Source of the DNA: an uncultured Coriobacteriaceae bacterium
Lineage (GTDB): Bacteria; Actinomycetota; Coriobacteriia; Coriobacteriales; Coriobacteriaceae
Reading direction: 5' to 3'
Length of the DNA stretch: 49,262 bases
Assembly: GCA_944319885.1 (NCBI GenBank)
Contig: CALUFC010000014.1
Location: forward strand, 1 to 49,262
Part shown: piece after piece, positions 16,944 to 25,246 of the stretch
Numbering within the stretch: the first letter of the stretch is position 1
Layout of the letters: each line of letters opens with the position of its first letter
The notes under the pieces: generated by a model
Seen by the model: only the letters and a program-made list of their open reading frames with translations
Database searches by the model: none
What the model was told of the DNA's origin: nothing
Made by a program: the position numbers and the translations under genes

Positions 16944-17651
16944 CTACCCCTCCGCCCGATCATGCACGATATCGTCGAGCGTAAGCTCGGAATACGACTC
17001 GATATAAACATCGGAGAGCGCGCGAACCGTCTCCGCCGTGCCCCGTCCATCGGGATCAAAGATGCCCAGCAGCCGATATCCCGCGCTGCGGGCGCTCCTC
17101 AGCCCGAATTCTGCATCCTCGAATACCCAAACCGCCTCATGATCGGGTACCTCGATCCCGCGCGTGGCGCACAGACGCTCAAGCGCGAGGTTGTAGACAT
17201 CGGGGAACTGCTTGGAGCGACCGGCCTCGGCAGTCGTCACCACGACATCGAAGAACTGCTCCATGCCGTTGTGGCGCAGGCCAGCGCGCACGAGGCGCTC
17301 GGGCGTCGAGGTCGCAATGGCCATCGGAATCCCCGCGGCGCGCGCCTGCTCCAAAAATGCGAGCGCGCCCGGTCGCGCGGGAATGTTCTCTGCGTACTCA
17401 TGCTCCAAGATCTCCATAAGCTCGTGCAGCAGCTCCTCACCCGAAGCGCCCACGCCCCACTTGCGGTGATACCCCTCGCACTCCTCTTCGACCGAAAGGT
17501 GCTCGAACTCGGCGAAATCATCCGCTGTCGCCTGAACGCCATGGCGCGCAAGCAACGCCGGTTGCGTGCGCAACCACACGTCCATCGACAGCAAAAGCGT
17601 ACCGTCGCAGTCGAAGATAAACGCCGCAGGCACAACGGAATCGCAGGTCAT
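16944..17651 (-). CDS. HAD-superfamily phosphatase/phosphomutase-like hydrolase
   Basis: Predicted phosphatase acting on a small phosphorylated metabolite. It has the four HAD motifs: FIFDCDGTLL (nucleophile Asp and acid Asp), IATSTPERL (Thr/Ser motif II), the Lys in AGRSKQFPDVYN, and VFEDAEFGLRSARSAG (motif IV acids). The helical cap between motifs I and II marks subclass I, the beta-phosphoglucomutase/phosphoglycolate-phosphatase group. AAAGGATG precedes the ATG. Its tight coupling to thiamine pyrophosphokinase suggests, but does not prove, a role in thiamine or cofactor phosphate metabolism. Confidence 0.87.
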   Translation of the reverse strand: MTCDSVVPAAFIFDCDGTLLLSMDVWLRTQPALLARHGVQATADDFAEFEHLSVEEECEGYHRKWGVGASGEELLHELMEILEHEYAENIPARPGALAFLEQARAAGIPMAIATSTPERLVRAGLRHNGMEQFFDVVVTTAEAGRSKQFPDVYNLALERLCATRGIEVPDHEAVWVFEDAEFGLRSARSAGYRLLGIFDPDGRGTAETVRALSDVYIESYSELTLDDIVHDRAEG

Positions 17652-17970
17652 GATGCATCCTTTCTCAGTACCACGCCGCAGAACTGCCCCAGGTATCGAA
17701 CCCGCGCACGCCCGAGCGGCATTGCGAACATCCTACCACGGTGTGCAGGGAGCTCGCGCAGCATCTCGCATTTGGGCATACGTCTACCAACAGATAGCTA
17801 CCGTATTCCCGATAGACCTGAAAGAGTGCTGCTGCTCAGTGGTATCCTCGAGATGAGTTATGGCTCAGCCAAAGCGCCGCAACCTTGTGCGGCGTGTCGC
17901 CGTTCGCACAACCGGACGGCATACCTACCGGATGCGGCCGCATGGCCGCCTGTTCGATTGGAAGTGCAGC
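17652..17970. promoter_or_regulatory. Divergent intergenic region HAD gene / glgB
   Basis: This should contain the promoter of the glycogen cluster. The best candidate is TGGTATCCT at 17840-17848, an extended -10 (TG-N-TATCCT), with no convincing -35. Starting there would give an ~115-base leader to the GTG at 17971, or a nearly leaderless message from the ATG at 17860. I see no other structure. Confidence 0.35.
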
Positions 17971-20259
17971 GTGGCTACGTCAACTAACGCGCCCAAGAAG
18001 GCAACGAGACGCACGAAGCCGGCAGCGAAGAAGACGGCGGATCCCTGCCTCATCATCACCGAAGACGATCTGTACATGTTCGCCAACGGCACCTGGCAGC
18101 GCAGCTGGGAGAAGCTCGGCGCGCACAAGGACGTGCAAGACGGGGTCGAAGGCTGGCATTTCGCGGTATGGGCCCCCAAAGTGGCAAGCGTGCACGTGGT
18201 GGGAGATTTCAACGGCTGGGACCCCAAAGCCAACAAGCTGTTCCAAATCAAGCAAAGCGGCGTATGGCAGGGATTCGTCCCCGGTCTCGCCGAGGGCGAT
18301 CTCTATAAGTATGTCATCGAGACCGATGACGGCAGACTCCTCTACAAGGCGGACCCCTATGGGTTCTATGCCGAGAAAAACCCCGGCACCGCCTCGCGCC
18401 TCATGGATATCACCGGCTATACCTGGACCGATGGAGTCTGGATGCGCAAGCGCGGCCGTGCCGACCTCATGGCACAACCGCTCAACATCTACGAGGTTCA
18501 TCTGGGATCGTGGAAGCGCCACGGTAACGAGCCGCAGGGTGAGCCGCGGGAAGACGGCACCTACCCCGGTCCGGGCGATCCGTTCCCCGCGCAGCGCGGT
18601 GTCATGTACAGCTACGACGACCTGTCGACCGAGCTCGTAGACTACGTGAAGGACATGGGCTACTCCCATATCGAGATCATGCCGCTCATGGAGCATCCCT
18701 TCGACGGCTCCTGGGGCTATCAGCCCACCGGCTACTATGCCGCCACCTCGCGCTACGGCGAGCCTAAGCAGCTCATGCACTTCATCGAGTGCTGCCATAA
18801 GGCGGGCATCGGCGTCATCCTCGACTGGGTGCCGGGCGGCTTCTGCGCCAACGACGAGGGACTCGCCACCTTCAACGGCCACATGCTCTACGAGCGCGAG
18901 ATCCATCCCAACTGGGGCACGCATAAGTTCGACTTCGGTCGCGGCGAGGTGCGCAGCTTCCTCGTGTCGAACGCTTTGTTCTGGATCGAGATGTTCCATG
19001 CAGACGGCATCCGCATGGACGGCGTCTCGAGCATGCTGTACCTGAACTTCGGCGTCGATGATCCCGGGCAGAAGAAGTTCAACAAGTACGGCACCGAGGA
19101 GGATCTTGACGCCTCGGCATTCATCCGCCAGGTCAACTGCGCGGTAGGTCGCGAATTCCCTGACGTCATGATGATCGCCGAGGAGTCCACCGCCTGGCCG
19201 CTCGTGACCTATCCACCCGAGGACGGTGGCCTGGGTTTCCACTTCAAGTGGGACATGGGCTGGATGAACGACACTCTGCACTACATGCAGACCGACTTCC
19301 CCTGGCGCCCCGGTGCGCACCGGCTCCTCACCTTCTCGATGATGTATGCCTTCAACGAGAACTTCGTGCTGCCGCTCTCCCACGACGAAGTCGTGAACGG
19401 CAAATGCTCGCTCATGGGCCGCATGCCCGGCGATCAGTGGCGTCAGTTCGCCGGCCTCCGCACGCTCATGATGTACCAGATGGCCCATTCCGGCGCACAG
19501 CTGAACTTCATGGGCAACGAGATCGCGCCCTTCATCGAATGGCGCTATTACGAGTCGCTCGAATGGTTCCTAGCAGATGACTTCGAGGACCATCGCCATC
19601 ACCGCGACTTCGTGAAGGCCTTGAACCACCTTTATCTCGACCAGCCCGCCTTCTGGCAGAAGGCCTATACCGAGGACGGCTTCGACTGGATCGACGCCGA
19701 CAACAACCAGCAGTCGATCATCTCGTTCGCGCGGCACGGCAAGAAGGCCTCGGACGACCTCGCCATCCTCATCAACTTCGACCCCGCGAGCTACGAGACC
19801 TTCCGCATGGGCGTCCCGCGCGAGGGCGACTGGCAGGTCATCTTCGACACCGATCGCCCCGAGTTCGGCGGCTCCGGCTATAAGCTCGACGAGCTCGACG
19901 GCGCGGTTTGCTCGAGCCAGCCGTATCCGTGGAACGGCTGCGATAACTCCATCCAGCTGCCCGTTCCGGGTCTTGCCGGCATCGTCTTGAAGCGCATCGG
20001 CAAGAGCTCGTACGTACCGCCGAAGCCCAAGAAGAAGCCCGCGGCGAAGCGCAGCACGCGCAAGACGTCCGCTGCATCCGCCAAGACGTCCACCGCATCT
20101 GCCGCGTCGAAGACCACGAAAACCGCTGCCGCAACGGCATCGGCAAAAAAGACGGCGACCTCCCGCGCAAAAGCGACCGCGAAATCCACCGCACCAGCAA
20201 AGACATCAGCGAAGAAGAGCCCGACGACCGCCCAGGCAAAATCTACACAATCTGCTTGA
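17971..20259 (+). CDS. glgB: 1,4-alpha-glucan branching enzyme with histone-like C-terminal tail
   Basis: Creates alpha-1,6 branches in glycogen. A CBM48 domain (GVEGWHFAVWAPKVASVHVV, DFNGWDP) precedes a GH13 barrel. Catalytic residues are Asp350 in GIRMDGVSSML, Glu404 in MIAEESTAWP, and the Asp in LPLSHDEVVNGKCSL. The core ends with a beta domain near SYVPPKPKKK. It is followed by an ~80-residue Lys/Ala/Ser/Thr tail (20017-20256) resembling histone H1 repeats, and the N-terminus is also Lys-rich (NAPKKATRRTKPAAKK). I prefer the GTG start at 17971 with GGAAG six bases upstream; an ATG at 17860 would add 37 basic residues and has a poorer ribosome site. It is the first gene of the glycogen cluster; glgP follows. 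Confidence 0.93.
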   Translation: MATSTNAPKKATRRTKPAAKKTADPCLIITEDDLYMFANGTWQRSWEKLGAHKDVQDGVEGWHFAVWAPKVASVHVVGDFNGWDPKANKLFQIKQSGVWQGFVPGLAEGDLYKYVIETDDGRLLYKADPYGFYAEKNPGTASRLMDITGYTWTDGVWMRKRGRADLMAQPLNIYEVHLGSWKRHGNEPQGEPREDGTYPGPGDPFPAQRGVMYSYDDLSTELVDYVKDMGYSHIEIMPLMEHPFDGSWGYQPTGYYAATSRYGEPKQLMHFIECCHKAGIGVILDWVPGGFCANDEGLATFNGHMLYEREIHPNWGTHKFDFGRGEVRSFLVSNALFWIEMFHADGIRMDGVSSMLYLNFGVDDPGQKKFNKYGTEEDLDASAFIRQVNCAVGREFPDVMMIAEESTAWPLVTYPPEDGGLGFHFKWDMGWMNDTLHYMQTDFPWRPGAHRLLTFSMMYAFNENFVLPLSHDEVVNGKCSLMGRMPGDQWRQFAGLRTLMMYQMAHSGAQLNFMGNEIAPFIEWRYYESLEWFLADDFEDHRHHRDFVKALNHLYLDQPAFWQKAYTEDGFDWIDADNNQQSIISFARHGKKASDDLAILINFDPASYETFRMGVPREGDWQVIFDTDRPEFGGSGYKLDELDGAVCSSQPYPWNGCDNSIQLPVPGLAGIVLKRIGKSSYVPPKPKKKPAAKRSTRKTSAASAKTSTASAASKTTKTAAATASAKKTATSRAKATAKSTAPAKTSAKKSPTTAQAKSTQSA

Positions 20260-20325
20260 GACGCGTAAAATAGAGAAGTGTTGACCTGCACCCTATCCGG
20301 GCTAAAACCCGACGGAAAGGAACCC

Positions 20326-22752
20326 ATGAGACAGATCTTCCACGACAAATATGACTTCATCACCCAGTACCGGGCGATGGTTCGCGCCAACACCGGCAAG
20401 GAGTTCGAGGCCTGCGGCTCGCACGACCGCTTCTATGCCCTGGCCGAGCTCATTGCCACGCGTGCGCGCCGCATCGCGAGCGAGAACGAGCTCGAGTTCG
20501 AGCGCACGGGCAAAAAGCGCGTGTACTACTTCTCGCTCGAGTTCCTCATTGGCCGCTTGCTCGACAACTACCTGCTGAACTTCGGTATCCGCGACATGGT
20601 CGAGGAAGCGCTCGAGGAGATGGGCACCACCCTCGAGGAGCTCGAGGTCCGCGAGCCCGATGCCGCACTTGGCAACGGCGGCCTGGGCCGTCTGGCCGCG
20701 TGCTTCCTAGCTTCCGCCGCGCATGAGAACATTGCCTTCTACGGCAACGGCATGCGCTATGAGTACGGCCTCTTCAAGCAGGAGATCGTCAACGGCCGTC
20801 AGGTCGAGGTTGCCGATAACTGGCTCAAGCACGGCTATCCATGGGAGTCGCGTCGCCCCGAGAGCGCGGTCGAGATTGTCTTCGGCGGCAAGAGCGTGGG
20901 CTACGAGAAGGACGGCCGCACCATGTACCGCACCGAGGGCGGCCAGAAGATCCTTGCGGTCCCCTATGACATTCCCGTGGTTGCCTACGGCGGCGGCCTC
21001 GTGAACAAGCTGCGCGTCTGGAAGGCCGAGCCCAACGAGGACCTCTTCGACCTCGACGCCTTCAACAGCGGTAACTATGCCGAGGCGAACGCCGGTCGTG
21101 CCGAGGCCGAAGCCATCTCGACCATCCTCTACCCCGCCGACGGCGGCGAGCATGGCAAGATCTTGCGCCTGAAGCAGGAGTACCTGTTCGTGGCAGCCGG
21201 CATCAACTCCATCCTCAACACGTTCCGCAACGAGCATGGCACCGAGTGGGAGAAACTGCCGCAGTACGTGGCCATTCACACCAACGACACCCATCCGGCC
21301 ATGTGCGGCCCCGAGCTCATGCGCGTTCTCATGGACGAAGAAGGCCTGGAATGGGACGAGGCTTGGGAGATTGTCACCAAGACCGTCTCGTTCACCAACC
21401 ACACCGTCCTGCCCGAGGCGCTCGAGAAGTGGCCCATCACCACGTTCAAGCCGCTCCTTCCCCGCCTCTACCAGATCATCGAGGAGATCGCCCGCCGCTT
21501 CCGCGAGTCCTTCCCCACTGATAACCCCGAGTGGCGCGAGATGTTCCAGAAGACCGCCATCCTGTGGGACGGCGAGGTCCGCATGGCGAACCTCTCGATC
21601 GTGTGCAGCCACTCGGTGAACGGCGTGGCCGAGCTCCACACCAAGATCTTGAAAGAGCAGGTCTTCAAGGAGTTCTACGAGCTCACGCCTGCGAAGTTCA
21701 ACAACAAGACCAACGGCGTGACGCATCGTCGCTTCCTCGCCGAGGCCAACCCCAGCTACGCCAAGCTCATCACCGACACCATTGGCAAGGGCTGGCTTGA
21801 CGACGCCTTCGAGCTCAAAAAGCTCGAGGCCCACGTGGACGACGAGAAGTTCCTGCGCGCCATGGCAGCCTCCAAGCGCGAGAACAAGGTGCGCCTGGCC
21901 AAGTACATCGAAGAGGTCTCCGGCGTCACCGTCGACCCCGATTCGGTCTTCGACGTGCAGGTGAAGCGCTTCCACGCCTACAAGCGCCAGCTGCTCAACA
22001 TCTTCAAGGTGATGGACGTCTACAACCGCCTCATCTCCGATTCCACCTTCACCGTGCGCCCGACGACCTTCATCTTCTCGGGCAAGGCGGCGCAGAGCTA
22101 CTACTTCGCCAAGGAGGTCATCCGCCTCATCAACTCGGTGGCCGATGTGGTGAACAACGACAAGCGCGTGAACGAGCTCATCAAGGTCGCGTTCATCCCC
22201 AACTTCCGCGTTTCGAACGCCCAGCTCATCTACTCCGCCGCCGAGATCTCCGAGCAGATCTCCACGGCCGGCCAGGAGGCGTCGGGCACCTCGAACATGA
22301 AGCTCATGATGAACGGCGCAATCACGCTCGGCACGCTCGACGGCGCGAACATCGAGATCGCCGACCTTGCTGGTCGTGACAACGTCAAGATCTTCGGCCT
22401 CACCGAGCCCGAGGTCGTCGCCCTGCAGCAGAGCGGCCACTACTTCTCGTGGGACGAGTACAACGCCGATCGCGACCGCCTGGGCCGCTGCGTGGACGAG
22501 CTCACCGACTCCACCTTCTCCGCCCTCTCCGGCACGTTCGACTCCATCCGCCGCGAGCTCATGGACAACAACGACCACGACCTTGTGCTCAAGGACTTCC
22601 ATTCCTATGTGAAAGCATGGGAAGAGCTTGTCGAGAGCTACGACGACACGCTCGCGTGGAACCGTATGGCCCTGTACAACACGGCCAATTCGGGACACTT
22701 CTCAAGCGACCGCACCATTCGCGAGTACCGCGACGAGATCTGGGGAGCGTGA
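20326..22752 (+). CDS. glgP: Glycogen/maltodextrin phosphorylase
   Basis: Releases glucose-1-phosphate from glycogen chain ends using pyridoxal phosphate. The 808-residue protein shows YYFSLEFLIGRLLDNYL, EPDAALGNGGLGRLAACFL, AIHTNDTHPAMCGPELMR and VQVKRFHAYKRQLLN. The PLP-Lys region is QEASGTSNMKLMMNGAITLG, followed by TLDGANIEI. The ATG at 20326 has GGAAAGGAA upstream. It lies 66 bases after glgB. Co-location with synthesis genes implies that storage and mobilisation are transcribed together or from nearby promoters. Glycogen versus maltodextrin preference is not readable. Confidence 0.96.
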   Translation: MRQIFHDKYDFITQYRAMVRANTGKEFEACGSHDRFYALAELIATRARRIASENELEFERTGKKRVYYFSLEFLIGRLLDNYLLNFGIRDMVEEALEEMGTTLEELEVREPDAALGNGGLGRLAACFLASAAHENIAFYGNGMRYEYGLFKQEIVNGRQVEVADNWLKHGYPWESRRPESAVEIVFGGKSVGYEKDGRTMYRTEGGQKILAVPYDIPVVAYGGGLVNKLRVWKAEPNEDLFDLDAFNSGNYAEANAGRAEAEAISTILYPADGGEHGKILRLKQEYLFVAAGINSILNTFRNEHGTEWEKLPQYVAIHTNDTHPAMCGPELMRVLMDEEGLEWDEAWEIVTKTVSFTNHTVLPEALEKWPITTFKPLLPRLYQIIEEIARRFRESFPTDNPEWREMFQKTAILWDGEVRMANLSIVCSHSVNGVAELHTKILKEQVFKEFYELTPAKFNNKTNGVTHRRFLAEANPSYAKLITDTIGKGWLDDAFELKKLEAHVDDEKFLRAMAASKRENKVRLAKYIEEVSGVTVDPDSVFDVQVKRFHAYKRQLLNIFKVMDVYNRLISDSTFTVRPTTFIFSGKAAQSYYFAKEVIRLINSVADVVNNDKRVNELIKVAFIPNFRVSNAQLIYSAAEISEQISTAGQEASGTSNMKLMMNGAITLGTLDGANIEIADLAGRDNVKIFGLTEPEVVALQQSGHYFSWDEYNADRDRLGRCVDELTDSTFSALSGTFDSIRRELMDNNDHDLVLKDFHSYVKAWEELVESYDDTLAWNRMALYNTANSGHFSSDRTIREYRDEIWGA

Positions 22753-22864
22753 TCGATACCGGGTAGAGAGACATAGGGGGCATCGCCGGAGCGCACCTGC
22801 CATGCGCATCCGCTCGATAGCAAAACACAGGTATGTTTGGCACGGGTTTTGAAGGAGAACACCG

Positions 22865-24010
22865 ATGAGTAAGAAAGAATGCATCGCAATGCTCCTCGCC
22901 GGAGGACAAGGCAGCAGGCTGGGGGCGCTCACATCGAAGATCGCCAAGCCGGCCGTCTCCTTTGGCGGGAAGTACAGGATCATCGACTTCACGCTGTCGA
23001 ACTGCGCGAATTCGGGTATCGACACGGTGGGCGTACTCACGCAGTACCGCCCCTACCGTCTCCATGCCTACCTTGGTTCCGGCGCTGCATGGGACCTCGA
23101 CGAGCTGGGCGGCGGCGTTTCGATCCTGCCTCCGTACGCGACGCAGGACGGCGGCGCCTGGTACGCCGGCACGGCAGACGCCGTGACCCAAAACCTCGAC
23201 TACATCAAGTCGCATGACCCCAAGTACGTGCTCATTCTTTCCGGCGACGCCCTCTATCGCATGGACTATCGCGCCATGCTCGCCACGCACGTCGATAACA
23301 ACGCCGATCTCACCGTCGCGGTCATGCCCGTGCCCTGGGAGGATGCGAGCCGCTTCGGCATCCTCACCGCCGACGAGGATCAGCGCATCCTGAAGTTCAC
23401 CGAGAAGCCCGAGAAGCCGGATTCGAATCTCGCCTCCATGGGCATCTACATCTTCACCGCCGACTTCCTCATCAAGGCGCTGGAGGAGGACGCCCTCGAC
23501 CAGCGTTCCAGCCACGACTTCGGCGGCGACATCATCCCCAAGGCCCTCGCCGACGGCAAGCGCCTGTTCGTGCATGAGTACCACGGCTTCTGGAAAGACG
23601 TGGGCACCATCGCGAGCTATCACGAAACCTCGATGGACCTGCTCGGCGCCAACCCCTTGTTCGACCTGTACGACAACGAGACGCCCATCATGTCCAACGA
23701 CACGACGCGCCCGCCGCACTACATCGGGCCCGATGGCCGCGTCGATGACTGCCTGATCTCCAACGGCTGCAAGATCATGGGCACCGCACGCCACTCCATC
23801 CTCTCCACCGACGCGGTGGTCGAGGAGCGCGCCATCGTCGAGGACTCCGTCCTTTTGCCGGGCGCTGTCGTTAAGAGCGGCGCACATGTGAGCCGCGCCA
23901 TCTTGGGCGAGAACGCCGTCGTCGAGGAGGGCGTCAAACTCGGAAGCGTCGACAGCACGAAGGACACCGCCGTCGTTGGAAACGACGTCGTCATCGGGAA
24001 GGGGGAATGA
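22865..24010 (+). CDS. glgC: Glucose-1-phosphate adenylyltransferase (catalytic subunit)
   Basis: Makes ADP-glucose from glucose-1-phosphate and ATP, the committed step of glycogen synthesis. It has the nucleotide-binding loop [22 protein letters not shown] and [15 protein letters not shown]. Also present are the [13 protein letters not shown] region, the [11 protein letters not shown] metal site, and a C-terminal left-handed beta-helix from about residue 285. The length (381) is that of the Bacillota-type enzyme. GAAGGAG precedes the ATG. glgD starts 4 bases after its stop, so the two subunits are co-translated, as in the heteromeric GlgC/GlgD enzymes described in bacilli. Confidence 0.96.
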   Translation: MSKKECIAMLLAGGQGSRLGALTSKIAKPAVSFGGKYRIIDFTLSNCANSGIDTVGVLTQYRPYRLHAYLGSGAAWDLDELGGGVSILPPYATQDGGAWYAGTADAVTQNLDYIKSHDPKYVLILSGDALYRMDYRAMLATHVDNNADLTVAVMPVPWEDASRFGILTADEDQRILKFTEKPEKPDSNLASMGIYIFTADFLIKALEEDALDQRSSHDFGGDIIPKALADGKRLFVHEYHGFWKDVGTIASYHETSMDLLGANPLFDLYDNETPIMSNDTTRPPHYIGPDGRVDDCLISNGCKIMGTARHSILSTDAVVEERAIVEDSVLLPGAVVKSGAHVSRAILGENAVVEEGVKLGSVDSTKDTAVVGNDVVIGKGE

Positions 24011-24014
24011 ACCG

Positions 24015-25121
24015 ATGATCAACCGCAAGGCCATCGGCTACATCACTGCTAACTATTCCGGCAGCACCCCGAGCAAGCTGCTCGAGGATCGTCCGCTCGC
24101 ATCCGTGCCGTTCATCGGACGCTATCGTCTCATCGATTTCCCGCTGTCCAACATGACCAACGCGGGCATCAAGACCGTCGGCCTCGTCATGCCGGGCAAC
24201 TACCGCTCGATCATCGACCACGTGGGACACGGTAAGGACTGGATGCTCGACCGCAAGAAGGGCGGCCTGTTCCTGCTGCCGGGCAACCCTTACGGCACCA
24301 CGAAGCGCGGCATGCGCTTCCTGCTGCGCGACATCATCTCCAACAAGTCGCTGTTCCAGCGCTCCGATAAGCCCTATGTGGTGATGATGGGCTCCAACAT
24401 CATCTTCAACATGGACCTCAACGCCATCATCGACGCCCATGAGACCTCGGGTGCCGGCATCACGATGATCTACGTGAAGGCCGAGCGCGCGCATAGCGAC
24501 ATCAACGCGCTCAACATCGGCGATCGTGGCCGCGTCCAGTCCATCAAGGTGGGCTGCGAGTACGGCGACAACAAGTTCCTCGATTGCTTCATCATCAACC
24601 GCGAGCTCTTGCTCGAGATCATCGAGAGCTACAAGAGCGCCGACTACCTCGATCTCTTCGAGGCCATCGCGGGCGACTTCGATCGCATCGATGTGTGCAG
24701 CTACGAGTTCAAGGGGCTTGCGGTGGGTATCTTCAACGAGGAGACCTACTACCATCGCAGCATGGAGATGCTCGATCCCGCCACGAACGACCAGCTCTTC
24801 ATGAAGGATCGTCCTATTCGCACCAAGGCGCACGACGCGCCCCCGGCGAAGTACTCCTCGGGCAGCAATGCCACCAACTCCCTCATCTCGGCTGGCTGCC
24901 AGATCGAGGGCACGGTGCGCGGCTCGATCCTGTCGCGCGGCGTCACCGTTGCCAGCGGTGCGAGCGTCACGAACAGCATCATCATGCAGGGCGTGAAGAT
25001 CGAGACCGGCGCGCGCGTCGAGAACGCCATCGTCGACAAGAACAACGTTATCCCTGCCAACACCGAGCTGCGCGGAACGCCCGACTCGATCCTGGTCATC
25101 GGGAAGGCTCCCATCGAGTAA
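24015..25121 (+). CDS. glgD: GlgD, non-catalytic/regulatory subunit of ADP-glucose pyrophosphorylase
   Basis: A GlgC paralogue that keeps the overall nucleotidyltransferase plus beta-helix fold but lacks the GGxGxRL nucleotide loop. The N-terminus is MINRKAIGYITANYSGSTPS where GlgC has LAGGQGSRL. It retains FIGRYRLIDFPLSNMTNAGI and GNPYGTTKRGMRFLLRDI. The metal-site region is altered to MMGSNIIFNMDLN. It is therefore expected to modulate GlgC in a heterotetramer rather than catalyse by itself. GGGGGAA gives the ribosome site. Tight linkage to glgC supports the pairing. Confidence 0.93.
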   Translation: MINRKAIGYITANYSGSTPSKLLEDRPLASVPFIGRYRLIDFPLSNMTNAGIKTVGLVMPGNYRSIIDHVGHGKDWMLDRKKGGLFLLPGNPYGTTKRGMRFLLRDIISNKSLFQRSDKPYVVMMGSNIIFNMDLNAIIDAHETSGAGITMIYVKAERAHSDINALNIGDRGRVQSIKVGCEYGDNKFLDCFIINRELLLEIIESYKSADYLDLFEAIAGDFDRIDVCSYEFKGLAVGIFNEETYYHRSMEMLDPATNDQLFMKDRPIRTKAHDAPPAKYSSGSNATNSLISAGCQIEGTVRGSILSRGVTVASGASVTNSIIMQGVKIETGARVENAIVDKNNVIPANTELRGTPDSILVIGKAPIE

Positions 25122-25183
25122 ATTCTCGGTAAAAGCTTGCGGCGTCTCACCCGTCATGTAGCGGTGAATCGCTCATACTGGAT

Positions 25184-25215
25184 GAATCGCCGCCCGTTCG
25201 CGCGGGCGGCGATTC
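25184..25215 (+). other. Strong hairpin between glgD and glgA
   Basis: GAATCGCCGCCCG (25184-25196) pairs perfectly with CGGGCGGCGATTC (25203-25215) around ttcgcg, giving a 13-bp stem. No T-tract follows, and the glgA ribosome site begins 18 bases later. It may terminate part of the transcripts, stabilise an mRNA end or control glgA translation. Confidence 0.55.
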
Positions 25216-25246
25216 TCGAACATCTATCGTTCAGGGAGAGATGTAC

